Source: JBIOHP01 sp044449065 (GTDB taxonomy: Bacteria; Bacteroidota; Ignavibacteria; UBA10030; SZUA-254). Taken from it: a stretch of 64,000 nt of DNA. Positions 33,996 to 43,718 of the stretch are shown here, in pieces. Position numbers and translations under genes: made by a program. The DNA lies in contig JBIOHP010000010.1 of NCBI GenBank assembly GCA_044449065.1, positions 1 to 64,000 of the forward strand. The letters run 5' to 3'. Below the pieces are notes generated by a model that saw only the letters and a list, made by a program, of their open reading frames with translations, made no database searches and was not told the DNA's origin. Positions within the stretch are counted from its first letter, which is position 1. Each line of letters starts with the position of its first letter.

Positions 33996-36224
33996 CTATC
34001 GCATCAGCAACAATTTCTTCGTTTCGCTGTATAAACCCGATTGAATGCGATAAAAATATACTCCGCTCGGTAAACTTGATCCATCCCACTGGATGAAATG
34101 GTCTCCTGGAGTTTGAGCGCCATCGACAAGCGTTGCGATTTCCCTGCCCAATATATCATAGACCTTTAAGGATACCCTTCCTGCTGCGGGTAATTGATAG
34201 TTGATGAGCGTGGTTGGGTTGAAAGGATTCGGGTAATTCTGTTTGAGCTCAAAACCGATCGGGATGGATGGGTAGCTCCCTCCACGCACGGCAAGAGCGC
34301 CACCTGATGTTGTGCGGATAATCGCTCCATTATCCCCAACGACAGTACCGGTGTTTGTGCTTGAGAATGCAACTCCTCTAATTGTGCCTGCTTTGCCGCT
34401 TGGTTGCCTGGTCCAGGTTACCCCGCCATTAGTCGTTCGGAGAATCGCTCCCCCCTCGCCCACCACGGTTCCATGATTTGCGTCTGTCAACGAAACTCCA
34501 TAGAGATTCTCCGTTGTACCGCTCGGTTGGCTAAACCATACTGTGCCTCCATTCGTGGTTCGGAGAATGGTTCCATTATTCCCCACCGCGGTTCCTGTAT
34601 TGGCGTCAGAAAAAACGACATCGTGTAAGTTATTAAATGTTCCACTTATCTCCGGCATCCAAGTCGTTCCGCCAATTGTTGTCATAAGAATTTTTCCGCT
34701 ATCCCCTACTGCAATTCCCGTAAACGAATCTATGAAATATACTCCGCTAAGATTTTTTGTCGTTGAGGAATTCTCCTGTGTCCAACTGGTTCCCCCGTCA
34801 ATCGTTTTGACAATAGTGCCTGCGGAACCTACAGCATATCCGGTGAGATCATCTGTAAAATAAACTGCATCGGGGTCGTCGCCGGTGGGACGGTTCAGGA
34901 TTATCCAGTTAGCGCCTCCGTCGGTGGTTTTAGTATACCTGCCGCCGTGCCCGTAACCAACAGCATACCCTAAGTTGGCATTCCGGAAAAAAAATCCCGA
35001 GATCGAATTACTGTCTGCGAATTGATTGGACCAGGTTGTCCCGCCATCGGAGGTATACAATATTGTGCCGTTGTCTCCTCCTACCCATAATCTGTTGCCA
35101 TCGGGCAGAGCGAAAACACTGCGCAGGGTATTGTTTGTTACACTGCTTGATTGTAACGTCCAGTTTGCGCCGCCATTCGTTGTGTGCGCAATGCCTCCGT
35201 AATCGGCGCTAACCCAGCCATTGTTGGCGTCAAAAAAATATGTTGAAAATATAGCATATTGCGTTCCGGGCGATTGAGTTGTCCAAGTTGCGCCGCCATT
35301 CGTTGTATGCGAAATATTGTTGCCCCCTGAAACACTGGTTGATATCCAACCGTTATTTGCATCAAGGAAGAACAGCGATCGATTCTTGGAAGTTGAGGAA
35401 ATGCCGGCAATTGTTACGGGAGTCCAGCTTGATCCTCCGTTTGTCGTGTGGAGAACTTTCGCCGAGTCGCCCACCACCCAACCGTTGTTTGCGTCCAAAA
35501 ATTGTATCGCTTCAAAAATTCCGGGTGTGTTATCAGTAAACTGCGAGGTCCAGGTTACGCCCCCATTTGTAGTATGGATGATTACCGCAGGCGAAACTAA
35601 TCCGTTATGATTAGACGAAAAGGAATCAATAACCGCCCAACCATTGTTTATATCCACAAATGATATGGAGCTAATAATGGCGTTTGCGCCCGTTGTATAT
35701 TGCAACGACCAGGTGTTTCCTCCATCGGTGCTGTGAAGGATGGAACCCGAAAGGTTTTGGAACGAGCCATTGCCCGTTGTCACCCAGCCGTTGTTCGCGT
35801 CAATAAATTGTACTGCAAATCCGATAGCGCCTGAGCCAACCGGTTGCTGCGTCCACGACCCGCCGCTGTTTGTTGTTTTATAGAGCGCTGGGCCCAAGGG
35901 ATTTATATTATCATCGCCGAAGGTACCTATCATCCAGCCGGTTGTTGCGTTAAGAAAACTTAAACTCAAGCCGCCCCCATTTATAGACGAAAGCAACGTA
36001 CCCGGGCTTGGCGATTGAACGTTCCACGTCGCTCCGGCAGTTGTTGTATGGAGCAACTGAGCTCCCTCAGCAATCATCCAACCTTCTGTTGCGCTTACAA
36101 ATTTTACGGTTCCTATTGCTCCGCCAACCGGCAAGGGATTTTGCCAGAACCATCCTTGCTGCCCGTGTAGCTTCAAGGCAGAAACAAATATCAATAGTAA
36201 TAAACAAAGTACACTGTGTTTCAT
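33996..36224 (-). CDS. YCF48/BNR-repeat beta-propeller T9SS cargo protein
   Basis: The 742-residue protein has a signal peptide (to about Gly-21) and then more than a dozen repeats of about 45 residues with the pattern F-D-A-N-N-G-W-V, a short loop and H-T-T-N-G-G-x-T-W. This is the signature of YCF48/photosystem-II-stability-like and BNR propellers, so two propellers are likely. The C-terminus is a type A sorting domain (QNYPNPFNPTT, KKLLLMR) almost identical to those of the next two genes. RBS AAAGGA precedes ATG 36224. Role probably surface binding; no catalytic residues. Confidence 0.87.
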   Translation of the reverse strand: MKHSVLCLLLLIFVSALKLHGQQGWFWQNPLPVGGAIGTVKFVSATEGWMIAEGAQLLHTTTAGATWNVQSPSPGTLLSSINGGGLSLSFLNATTGWMIGTFGDDNINPLGPALYKTTNSGGSWTQQPVGSGAIGFAVQFIDANNGWVTTGNGSFQNLSGSILHSTDGGNTWSLQYTTGANAIISSISFVDINNGWAVIDSFSSNHNGLVSPAVIIHTTNGGVTWTSQFTDNTPGIFEAIQFLDANNGWVVGDSAKVLHTTNGGSSWTPVTIAGISSTSKNRSLFFLDANNGWISTSVSGGNNISHTTNGGATWTTQSPGTQYAIFSTYFFDANNGWVSADYGGIAHTTNGGANWTLQSSSVTNNTLRSVFALPDGNRLWVGGDNGTILYTSDGGTTWSNQFADSNSISGFFFRNANLGYAVGYGHGGRYTKTTDGGANWIILNRPTGDDPDAVYFTDDLTGYAVGSAGTIVKTIDGGTSWTQENSSTTKNLSGVYFIDSFTGIAVGDSGKILMTTIGGTTWMPEISGTFNNLHDVVFSDANTGTAVGNNGTILRTTNGGTVWFSQPSGTTENLYGVSLTDANHGTVVGEGGAILRTTNGGVTWTRQPSGKAGTIRGVAFSSTNTGTVVGDNGAIIRTTSGGALAVRGGSYPSIPIGFELKQNYPNPFNPTTLINYQLPAAGRVSLKVYDILGREIATLVDGAQTPGDHFIQWDGSSLPSGVYFYRIQSGLYSETKKLLLMR

Positions 36225-36291
36225 ACAAATCCTTTCTTCTCGATATGTTATAGAGATACTAATACGTTGTGAAACAATAGTAACTGATCCC

Positions 36292-37830
36292 CTATCGCAT
36301 CAGCAATAATTTCTTCGTTTCGCTATATAAACCCGATTGAATCCGATAAAAATATACTCCACTGGGTAAAGCCGAACCATCCCATTGCACGAAATGGTCC
36401 CCCGGTGTTTGCAAACCATCGACAAGCGTTGCAAGTTCCCTGCCTAATATATCGTAGACTTTCAATGTTACCTTTCCGGCTGCGGGTAATTGATAATTGA
36501 TCACCGTCGTCGGGTTAAACGGATTTGGATAATTCTGATGCAAAACAAAATTTCCGGGTACGCCGGAATTGCGTTCGCTGACTCCCGTAGTTGTTATATT
36601 AACAAACACCCCGGTATCTCCCGGATGAGCCAGTGATCCAGAATTATTATAGCCGGGACCAAGATTGAATGCATCGATCATATAATTATAAATTTTGTTG
36701 GAAACGGGAATGCTAAAATTTCCCGTGGCAGAATCCGCATAAGCAACTGCTTGCGCCGTATCCGCGTTATGTGCTCCAACTTTGATCTGTAAATGCGGAG
36801 CGTGTCCGTCAATCATTAGATGTCCGCTAATATATGAGTTAGCGGAATACACCACGAGAATTTTATACACGCTATCGCCAACACCGATACTGCCAACATT
36901 TCTTTGAGCTTGAAGCGTTGTGGTAGTAATATTTCCACTGTTTGTTTGTACAGTTATATTAAGCAGAGGTAACATTCTTGCAGGCAGCCCCAACTGGAAA
37001 AAACCGCTGTTATCTGTTGACACACTGCCGTTAATACCACCGAGATTTGTAGTAAGGTGCACGCTAATTCCGCTTAGGGGATTTCCTAAATCATCCAGAA
37101 CCTTTCCGGTAACTTTTGCCGCCGGCGCCTGAAGTGAGAAATTCACGACATAACTTGAACCCGATATAACAAAAGATGTATCAGGGCTTGGTAAGAGTGA
37201 TGACGGGGCATTATTGTTAATACCGATTACCCAGGGATTTCCTGCCGTATCCGCGTTCATCTTTATCGTGTAATTTCCCGATGCATCCGTGAATGCATCC
37301 CAAAACTTATCAAATCTTGTTGTTTTATGGGTGGCTATCGCTTCAATGAGTATCCACTGTTGCCGATATCCCGCGGGAACGGTAACATGGCCGGAAATTT
37401 GATGGGCAACGTTGATAAGCTGGGTAACGGTGCCGGTGATGAGAGCGCTGCCGCCCGCATTCCATACTTTGAAAATATATTTCCCGGGAGCGACGCCAAG
37501 TTTTTGACCGAAACCGATATGACCGTTCACAAGACCATCCATATCCCATGGACCATTATTTCCGGAAGTATCGCCGTCCGTTTGGGAAAAACTGGCGTAC
37601 ATAATATCTGTACCGGGATCTATCACACCGTTGCCATTCACATCGTACCAAAATTCACCGTTTGCGCTGGTGCCGGTGGGGAGGTTATACGACCAGTAAA
37701 GGGAATCGCCACTTGCAAGAGTAAAATTCGCATTGAAGCCGTTCACGGTGAGACCAGTTATTTGCGCATTGGCTGGCGTGAAGGTAAATAAAACGCCGAG
37801 AATAATTATCAACGGTAATAAGATTTTCAT
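36292..37830 (-). CDS. T9SS cargo protein with carboxypeptidase-regulatory-like domain, paralogue A
   Basis: This 512-residue protein has a signal peptide ending ANAQ. The N-terminal region (about 25-150) contains DVNGNGVIDPGTD, a dockerin-like acidic loop. A second domain follows at about 150-230, and a carboxypeptidase-regulatory-like sandwich at about 235-330 (AKVTGKVLDDLGNPLSGIS). The C-terminus is a type A sorting domain. It is a full-length paralogue of the 38406-39938 product. RBS GAAAGGATCAACA is identical in both copies. The downstream gene 33996-36224 follows after 67 bases, with no terminator between. Confidence 0.85.
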   Translation of the reverse strand: MKILLPLIIILGVLFTFTPANAQITGLTVNGFNANFTLASGDSLYWSYNLPTGTSANGEFWYDVNGNGVIDPGTDIMYASFSQTDGDTSGNNGPWDMDGLVNGHIGFGQKLGVAPGKYIFKVWNAGGSALITGTVTQLINVAHQISGHVTVPAGYRQQWILIEAIATHKTTRFDKFWDAFTDASGNYTIKMNADTAGNPWVIGINNNAPSSLLPSPDTSFVISGSSYVVNFSLQAPAAKVTGKVLDDLGNPLSGISVHLTTNLGGINGSVSTDNSGFFQLGLPARMLPLLNITVQTNSGNITTTTLQAQRNVGSIGVGDSVYKILVVYSANSYISGHLMIDGHAPHLQIKVGAHNADTAQAVAYADSATGNFSIPVSNKIYNYMIDAFNLGPGYNNSGSLAHPGDTGVFVNITTTGVSERNSGVPGNFVLHQNYPNPFNPTTVINYQLPAAGKVTLKVYDILGRELATLVDGLQTPGDHFVQWDGSALPSGVYFYRIQSGLYSETKKLLLMR

Positions 37831-38208
37831 TGTTGATCCTTTCTATGATGTGTGGAATATATTTTAAGTAGTAATGCAAATAATATTGAATTTGTATTGA
37901 TTATTTTTCAGTGGAACAATAATGGGAATACATGATCGTTATGCCCGGGATTGACAATTTTATTAATTATTTATAGGCGGATGGAATATACCGATTATGG
38001 GAAAAGGAGTCAATGCTTTTGTCCAAAAAACCAATAATAAAACCTTCGAAACGTCAGATCAGTTAAAAGAGTCTTCTATCTGAGACCAATTTCGGCATTT
38101 TTGACTGCTGGGAGAGAATTGGAATAACTTGATTAAAAGTTGTTAATATTTAATTGGGACGAGATTTTCAGATTTTTCAATCACCCCCAACTAATTATAG
38201 ACTGGATC
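37831..38208. other. Intergenic region between the two paralogous T9SS genes
   Basis: About 380 AT-rich bases without an ORF, lying upstream of paralogue A. No promoter pair stands out. Confidence 0.4.
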
Positions 38209-38229
38209 ATTCCGAACTTGGTTCGGAAT
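38209..38229. repeat. Dispersed palindrome, GAACTTG family
   Basis: ATTCCGAAC-TTG-GTTCGGAAT is a perfect 9-base stem preceded by GGATC. It shares the core of 6653-6671 and 48302-48322 but has different, compensated outer stem bases. Confidence 0.7.
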
Positions 38230-38244
38230 CTATTTATATCCAGA

Positions 38245-38271
38245 CCCTGATCCCGACAAATCGGGACAGGG
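38245..38271. repeat. Second palindrome of the 38.2 kb repeat pair
   Basis: CCCTG-A-TCCCGA, loop CAAA, TCGGGA-CAGGG: an 11-base stem with one bulged A. It sits 15 bases after the GAACTTG-family copy, as the two palindromes at 6653-6714 also form a pair. Confidence 0.6.
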
Positions 38272-38336
38272 CAACTCGAATGGGGTTTTCAACACCCCGC
38301 TGCTTATGAGCCTAAATCGAAATGATCAAAATAAAA

Positions 38337-38366
38337 AACGATACGCTAACATACCAGCGTACCGTT
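38337..38366 (-). terminator. Terminator of the 510-residue T9SS gene
   Basis: AACGATACGCT pairs with AGCGTACCGTT with one mismatch. On the minus strand it runs into TTTTTT. A near copy is at 33921-33956. Confidence 0.75.
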
Positions 38367-38405
38367 CTTTAAACTGAATTTAAACTACTCTACTGAGTTT
38401 ACCCC

Positions 38406-39938
38406 CTATCGCATCAACAGTAATTTCTTCGTTTCGCTGTATAAACCCGATTGAATCCGATAAAAATATACTCCGCTAGGTAAAGCCGATCCATCCCATT
38501 GCACGAAATGGTCCCCCGGTGTTTGCAAACCATCGACAAGCGTAGCAATTTCTTTTCCCAAAACATCATAGATTTTCAATGTAACCCTTCCGGCTGCGGA
38601 CAACTGGTAATGGATGACAGTGGTTGGGTTAAAGGGGTTCGGATAATTCTGATGTAACGCAAAGCTTCCGGGCGCGCCGGTATTACGTTCATTTACGCCC
38701 AGGGTTGTGTAATTGACAACCACACCGTTATCTCCGGGATGAGCGTTAACTCCATTATTATTATAACCGGGACCAAGGTTAATTGCAAAGATACTATAAT
38801 TGTAGAATTTATTAGAAACAGGAATAGTAAAATTCCCTGTGGCGGAATCGCAATAAACATACGCCTGCGTTGTATCCAAAACGAATGCCATTACCTGGAC
38901 CTGCATGTGGGGCGCGTGCCCATCGATGGTGAACTGCCCGGAAATGAATGAATTGGCGGAATATATCACAAGAATTTTGTATACACTATCGCCAATACCT
39001 ATATTGCCAATATCCCGTGTCGCCTGTAAGGCAGTGGTAGTTACGCCTCCATTCGTGCTGGTTTGTACCGATACATTGGTTGCGGGCAACATGCTTGGCG
39101 GCAGTCCCAACTCGAAGAACCCGTTATTATCGGTATTCACACTGTTATTATTACTACCGTTAAAGGAAGTAAGATACACGCTAATGCCGCTCAAGGGAGT
39201 TCCCAATTCATCCAGAACCTTCCCGGTCACTTTTGCCGCCGGCGCCTGAAGAGAAAAATTAATGACGTAACTTGTCGTCGAAATATTAAAAATACTATCC
39301 GGGCTTGGCACAAGACCAGTTGGATAATTTTGATTAATTCCAATTCTCCATGGATTTCCCGCTGTGTCCGAATTCATCTTGATGAGATAATTCCCCGATG
39401 CATCGGTAAACCCGTCCCAGAATACTTTGTCTCCATTACTGTTGGATCGCACCTCAATCACTATCCATTGTTTCTGATAACCGTTTGGAACAGAAACATG
39501 TCCAGAGAATTGATAGACGGGATTAACAACCGGATTTACCGTGCCGGCAACCTGCTGGCTGACGCCGGAATTTGATACCTTGAAAATATATTTTCCAGCC
39601 GGAATACCAATTTTTTGACCGAACCAGATATGACCATTCACGAGTCCATCCATATCACCGGGCCCCTTGTCTCCACTCTGGCCATCAGTCTGTGTAAAGC
39701 TGGCAAAAATAAAATCGGTGCCGGGGTCGATCACGCCGTTGGCGTTTACATCATACCAAATTTCTAAATTGGCGGTGCCGCCGACCGGGAGATCATACGA
39801 CCAATAGAAAGAGTCGCCGCTTGCGACGGTAAAATTTGCGCTCACACCGACTACCTTAAGATTTGATATTTGCGCATTGGCAGGTGTGAGAGTACTTATG
39901 ACCGCAAGGATAATTATCAGTGGTAATAAAATTTTCAT
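38406..39938 (-). CDS. T9SS cargo protein with carboxypeptidase-regulatory-like domain, paralogue B
   Basis: This 510-residue protein has the same architecture as the 36292-37830 product: signal peptide ending ANAQ, the acidic loop DVNANGVIDPGTD, a carboxypeptidase-regulatory-like domain (AKVTGKVLDELGTPLSGIS) and a type A sorting domain ending KKLLLMR. ATG 39938 is the start because the signal peptide begins there and the RBS GAAAGGATCAACA precedes it; the frame is open for 36 further codons upstream without a start signal. Tandem duplication is evident. Function unknown. Confidence 0.85.
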   Translation of the reverse strand: MKILLPLIIILAVISTLTPANAQISNLKVVGVSANFTVASGDSFYWSYDLPVGGTANLEIWYDVNANGVIDPGTDFIFASFTQTDGQSGDKGPGDMDGLVNGHIWFGQKIGIPAGKYIFKVSNSGVSQQVAGTVNPVVNPVYQFSGHVSVPNGYQKQWIVIEVRSNSNGDKVFWDGFTDASGNYLIKMNSDTAGNPWRIGINQNYPTGLVPSPDSIFNISTTSYVINFSLQAPAAKVTGKVLDELGTPLSGISVYLTSFNGSNNNSVNTDNNGFFELGLPPSMLPATNVSVQTSTNGGVTTTALQATRDIGNIGIGDSVYKILVIYSANSFISGQFTIDGHAPHMQVQVMAFVLDTTQAYVYCDSATGNFTIPVSNKFYNYSIFAINLGPGYNNNGVNAHPGDNGVVVNYTTLGVNERNTGAPGSFALHQNYPNPFNPTTVIHYQLSAAGRVTLKIYDVLGKEIATLVDGLQTPGDHFVQWDGSALPSGVYFYRIQSGLYSETKKLLLMR

Positions 39939-40235
39939 TGTTGATCCTTTCGATATTTTGTGGAATGAATTATCAGGAGTAAATCTGACTGTATCGAATC
40001 TGCTTGGATTATCTTCATCTGAAAAAACACCTATAGTATAAAGCAATTAGTCCCGAATTAAATTCATTGAATTGTAACTCCGGGTATTGATTTATTAACG
40101 TCGTTAATCAATTACTTTAAATATACCGATTATAGTGAATGAAATCAATGCCATGTGATGGGGAGCAACGAAAATTCAATTACTTTCGATTGTGCACAAT
40201 CTGAGGTGGTTTTTCGGCAAAATTTTGGCGCCTGC

Positions 40236-42251
40236 TTATACTCCATCCGGTTCATCTTCGCTGAAGTATTCTTTGATCTTTACGGCTATCGTATTCCCTA
40301 CTATTTCCTCCAATTGCTCGGCGGTGGCAAATTTTACGCCCTGCACCGAACCGAATACCTCAAGAAGTTCCTTCGCGCGTTTTTTCCCAATCCCCGCGAT
40401 GAGATCAAGTTCGGTTTGTAGAGTTCTCTTCTTTCGCAATGATCTATGATACGTTATGGCAAAACGATGCGCTTCGTCCCTGATTTGTTGGAGAAGTTTT
40501 AGTCCTGAAGATGTTTTCGGAATGGTTTGGGGATCGCTTGCGCCGGGCCCGAAAACCTCCTCAAGCCGTTTTGCCAATCCGATAATCGGAATATCGGTGA
40601 TGAATTGCGGCGCGGTAGGATCTTTTTGATTGTCTTTCTGTTCCAGCGAATCTGATTCGACATATTTTCCGGTTGCCGGATCAAGAGGAAGTCCGCGGTG
40701 CGTTTGATTGCTATCAACCGGGCTTACCGGTTCATGTAATCCCAATTTTATGAGTACTTCAACAGCGCTGGAAAGCTGTCCCTTCCCTCCGTCAACCATG
40801 ATCAAATCGGGGAGGTCGCTCCGCTCGGCAAGGACGCGTGAATATCTCCGTTCAATCACTTCGCGCATGCTCGCAAAATCATCGGGTCCCTTCACATTTC
40901 GGATTTTAAATTTCCGGTATTCCGATTTTCTTGGTTTGGCGTCAACAAACACTACCATCGACGCCACGGAATCTGAACCTTGAATATTGGATATATCAAA
41001 ACACTCGATCCGGCGCGGTTGTTTTTGCAGGCGGAGGTCTCGCTGCAACGCGATCACGGAATGCGGTATATAATCGGCTTGTTTCGCCTTCTTCAGGAGC
41101 CAGACGTCAAGGAGGAACTGAGCGTTATTTTTGCACATATTCATTAACTTCGCTTTTTCCCCTATCTTCGGAATCGTGAATGTAATTTCTTTCCCGCCCC
41201 TTGCCGCCAGCCATTCTTTAATTGTGCCGGCATTCTCTAATTCCGTTGGGAGAAATATTTCCGCGGGCAAATCCTCCGTGTCAAAATAATATCGTTCGAG
41301 CAGATGTTCGATTAATTCGGATTCCTGTTTTCCTTCGACATGCGTCATATAAAAATGCTGTTTACCGATGATCTTTCCGTCACGGATCTGAAATACAACT
41401 CCACAGGCGTCGTCGCCGTTCAACGCAAAGGCGCAAATATCCCGGTCGATCATCTCCCAATCGACGATTTTTTGTTTTTCGCTGTACAATTGTAGCTGCC
41501 GAATTTTATCGCGAAGCTGAGCCGCTTCTTCAAACCGAAGTTCTACCGAAGCTTTTTCCATTTTTTCTCCAAGCAGCTTTACGAGGGACGTCGTTTTCCC
41601 TTTGATGATTTGAGCGACTTCCGCGATCATCGCATTATATTGTTCGTAGGAAACCAATGCCTCGCACGGTCCATCGCATTTTTTAATGTGATAATCGAAA
41701 CACAGCTTGTATTTCTTTTTCCTGATCGCTTCTTCATCGATGTGATAATTGCAGCTTCGTACCTTATAGATCTCGCGCACCATTTTCAAGGAAGCATGCA
41801 TATTTTTCACGTCGGTATAGGGACCGAAATACCGGGAACCATCCCGGATGATCCGACGGGTTGCGAAAACTCTTGGGTAAGGTTCCTTGGTGATAACAAT
41901 GTATGGATAGCTCTTATCGTCTTTCAGATCGATGTTATACCGGGGTTTATATTTTTTTATGAGGGTTGTTTCAAGAATAAGCGCGTCAACTTCGGTGAGG
42001 GTGACAATGAGCTCGACGTCCTTGATTTTTGAAACCATTCTTTCCCGGCGCGGATCGGGGCGATAGGATTTCTGGAAGTACTGCCGTACCCTGTTGCGGA
42101 GATTTATTGCCTTGCCTACATAGAGGATGGTATTATCCGCGCTTTTAAACTGATACACGCCTGGCTGGGTGGGAAGCGTTTCTAATTTCTCCGCCAGCGA
42201 AACATCGTCCTTTGAAAGAACGATAACATTTTCAAACCTCTGTTCTTCCAT
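40236..42251 (-). CDS. uvrC: Excinuclease ABC subunit C
   Basis: This 671-residue nucleotide-excision-repair nuclease makes both incisions with UvrB. It has a GIY-YIG domain at about 25-105 (GVYQFKSADNTILYVGKAI), a cysteine cluster (about 155-200), a UVR motif at about 215-250 (ELRFEEAAQLRDKIRQL), an RNase-H-like nuclease domain (CFDISNIQGSDSVASMVVF) and a C-terminal helix-hairpin-helix (DLIAGIGKKRAKELLEVFG). About 60 extra residues between the nuclease and HhH regions (around DSNQTHRGLPLDPATGKY) are longer than in many homologues. Last gene of the era cluster. Confidence 0.96.
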   Translation of the reverse strand: MEEQRFENVIVLSKDDVSLAEKLETLPTQPGVYQFKSADNTILYVGKAINLRNRVRQYFQKSYRPDPRRERMVSKIKDVELIVTLTEVDALILETTLIKKYKPRYNIDLKDDKSYPYIVITKEPYPRVFATRRIIRDGSRYFGPYTDVKNMHASLKMVREIYKVRSCNYHIDEEAIRKKKYKLCFDYHIKKCDGPCEALVSYEQYNAMIAEVAQIIKGKTTSLVKLLGEKMEKASVELRFEEAAQLRDKIRQLQLYSEKQKIVDWEMIDRDICAFALNGDDACGVVFQIRDGKIIGKQHFYMTHVEGKQESELIEHLLERYYFDTEDLPAEIFLPTELENAGTIKEWLAARGGKEITFTIPKIGEKAKLMNMCKNNAQFLLDVWLLKKAKQADYIPHSVIALQRDLRLQKQPRRIECFDISNIQGSDSVASMVVFVDAKPRKSEYRKFKIRNVKGPDDFASMREVIERRYSRVLAERSDLPDLIMVDGGKGQLSSAVEVLIKLGLHEPVSPVDSNQTHRGLPLDPATGKYVESDSLEQKDNQKDPTAPQFITDIPIIGLAKRLEEVFGPGASDPQTIPKTSSGLKLLQQIRDEAHRFAITYHRSLRKKRTLQTELDLIAGIGKKRAKELLEVFGSVQGVKFATAEQLEEIVGNTIAVKIKEYFSEDEPDGV

Positions 42252-42301
42252 TATTCTTCTGGCGGCGCTTTAACCGTTGATGCTGATTAACGGCTCCCGG
42301 C

Positions 42302-42709
42302 TCATTTCTTCTCCTTCTGGCTGATTTCGATTAACACGCCATTTGTCGAGCTCGGATGAACGAACGCGATCAGGTAACCTCCTGCGCCGATCCTTGGTTT
42401 CTCATCGATAAGGCGGAATCCTTCCGATTTTAACCGGGCAAGCTCGGCGCGTATATCATCCACCTCCAGGGAAACATGATGAACTCCCTCTCCCCGTTTT
42501 TCAATAAATTTTGTTATGGGAGAATCCGGAGTAGTTGATTCCGTCAGCTCAATAGACATATCTCCGAGGTGAAAGAAGGCAACTTTTACCTTCTGGTCTT
42601 TAACCTCCTCAACCGAAGCAGTATCAATATTCAATAATTTGGAAAATGTTTTCCCTGAGGTTTCCAAATCTTTGACCGCTATTCCAAGATGGGCAATTTT
42701 TTTTATCAT
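42302..42709 (-). CDS. mce: Methylmalonyl-CoA epimerase
   Basis: This 135-residue VOC-fold metalloenzyme interconverts (R)- and (S)-methylmalonyl-CoA. Metal ligands fit the family: His in AHLGIAV, His in GVHHVSLEV and Glu in GVLIEIS. The catalytic Glu lies in the ELTESTTPDSPI segment. It is a separate gene here; the mutase is not in the window. Co-directional with the EamA transporter and uvrC. Confidence 0.9.
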   Translation of the reverse strand: MIKKIAHLGIAVKDLETSGKTFSKLLNIDTASVEEVKDQKVKVAFFHLGDMSIELTESTTPDSPITKFIEKRGEGVHHVSLEVDDIRAELARLKSEGFRLIDEKPRIGAGGYLIAFVHPSSTNGVLIEISQKEKK

Positions 42710-42794
42710 ATACGATATTCCTTCTTGCTGTTTATGCCATGGTCGCCGAGAAGAACAATTTCAATCCCCGATGAAAATCCATAAGTATGCGTCG

Positions 42795-43712
42795 TCACGG
42801 AATCACATCTCCCGCCTGCTTCTCAAAAATCTTTTTTACATCTTTTCCATTCGTAAAAAGAATTCCCAGAAGCACAAGCGCGGCGCCCGAAAAAACACGC
42901 GATGAAAATTCTTCGCCGAGGAACAATGCCCCCAATATCACCGCGAAAATGGGAGTTATAAAAGATATCAAAGATAAATAAACGGCTTCCACTCTCTTTA
43001 ACAACCAATAATACACAACGAACGCAATCACCGTTCCAAATGTCCCCAGATACACAATGGAACCGATCCCTGCCGCATCGAAGTGAATCGAGGAAATGTC
43101 TTCCATCGAAAACGCGATCGTATAGAGAACGATTATTCCTATCACCATACTGCAGAGATTTAATGTAAACGGACTGATATCTTTTCCATGCTTCTTCACC
43201 ATAACCAGAGTGGTTCCCTGCATAATCGCGCTGAGGAGAATTCCTCCCATCGCTCTTAAATTGGAACTCCCTGAGATGAGATCAGTCCAAAAGATAACGA
43301 CAATTCCGGCAAACCCCAGAAGTATTCCCGCCGCTTTATACACCGTCATTCGTTCCTGCGGAAGGAATAACTCCGATCCAATTGCCACAACAAAAGGATA
43401 CGCGGCAAAGAGAATAGAGGTCAATCCGGTCGGGACAACCATTTCGGCCCAATAGATGAGCATGTATGGCGTACTGAATGAAAACACGCCTAACATAAGA
43501 AAAATCAGAAGGGATTTTTTATCAATTACTACTCTATCGCCGCGGAGGATCATAATAATAGAGAGAACGAGGGCTGCAAGTGTAAATCGAAACGCAATTC
43601 CAAACACCGGCGGAATGCTATTCAGACCAATCTTTATAGCGAACCAAGTCGTACTCCAGACTGCCACAACGACAACAAAGCCAATCGGCACCAATAATTT
43701 TTCCCTCTTCAC
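42795..43712 (-). CDS. EamA/DMT-superfamily transporter
   Basis: This 305-residue membrane protein has ten predicted helices in two EamA repeats (about 5-140 and 150-285). The motifs WSTTWFAIKIGLNSIPPVF and GAVIGKA-like loops are absent, but the PxxFxxxRFxLA pattern (PPVFGIAFRFTLAALVL) and an acidic residue in each repeat (around WAEMVVP) are there. It exports or imports a small metabolite that cannot be named. GTG 43712 is the start, 6 bases after the DUF1015 stop. Confidence 0.87.
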   Translation of the reverse strand: MKREKLLVPIGFVVVVAVWSTTWFAIKIGLNSIPPVFGIAFRFTLAALVLSIIMILRGDRVVIDKKSLLIFLMLGVFSFSTPYMLIYWAEMVVPTGLTSILFAAYPFVVAIGSELFLPQERMTVYKAAGILLGFAGIVVIFWTDLISGSSNLRAMGGILLSAIMQGTTLVMVKKHGKDISPFTLNLCSMVIGIIVLYTIAFSMEDISSIHFDAAGIGSIVYLGTFGTVIAFVVYYWLLKRVEAVYLSLISFITPIFAVILGALFLGEEFSSRVFSGAALVLLGILFTNGKDVKKIFEKQAGDVIP

Positions 43713-43718
43713 GACCCG

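Noticed and set aside
39939..40046. 36-residue N-terminal extension of T9SS paralogue B
   Set aside because: It lacks a signal and an RBS; the start at 39938 matches the paralogue's signal peptide and GAAAGGATCAACA leader.
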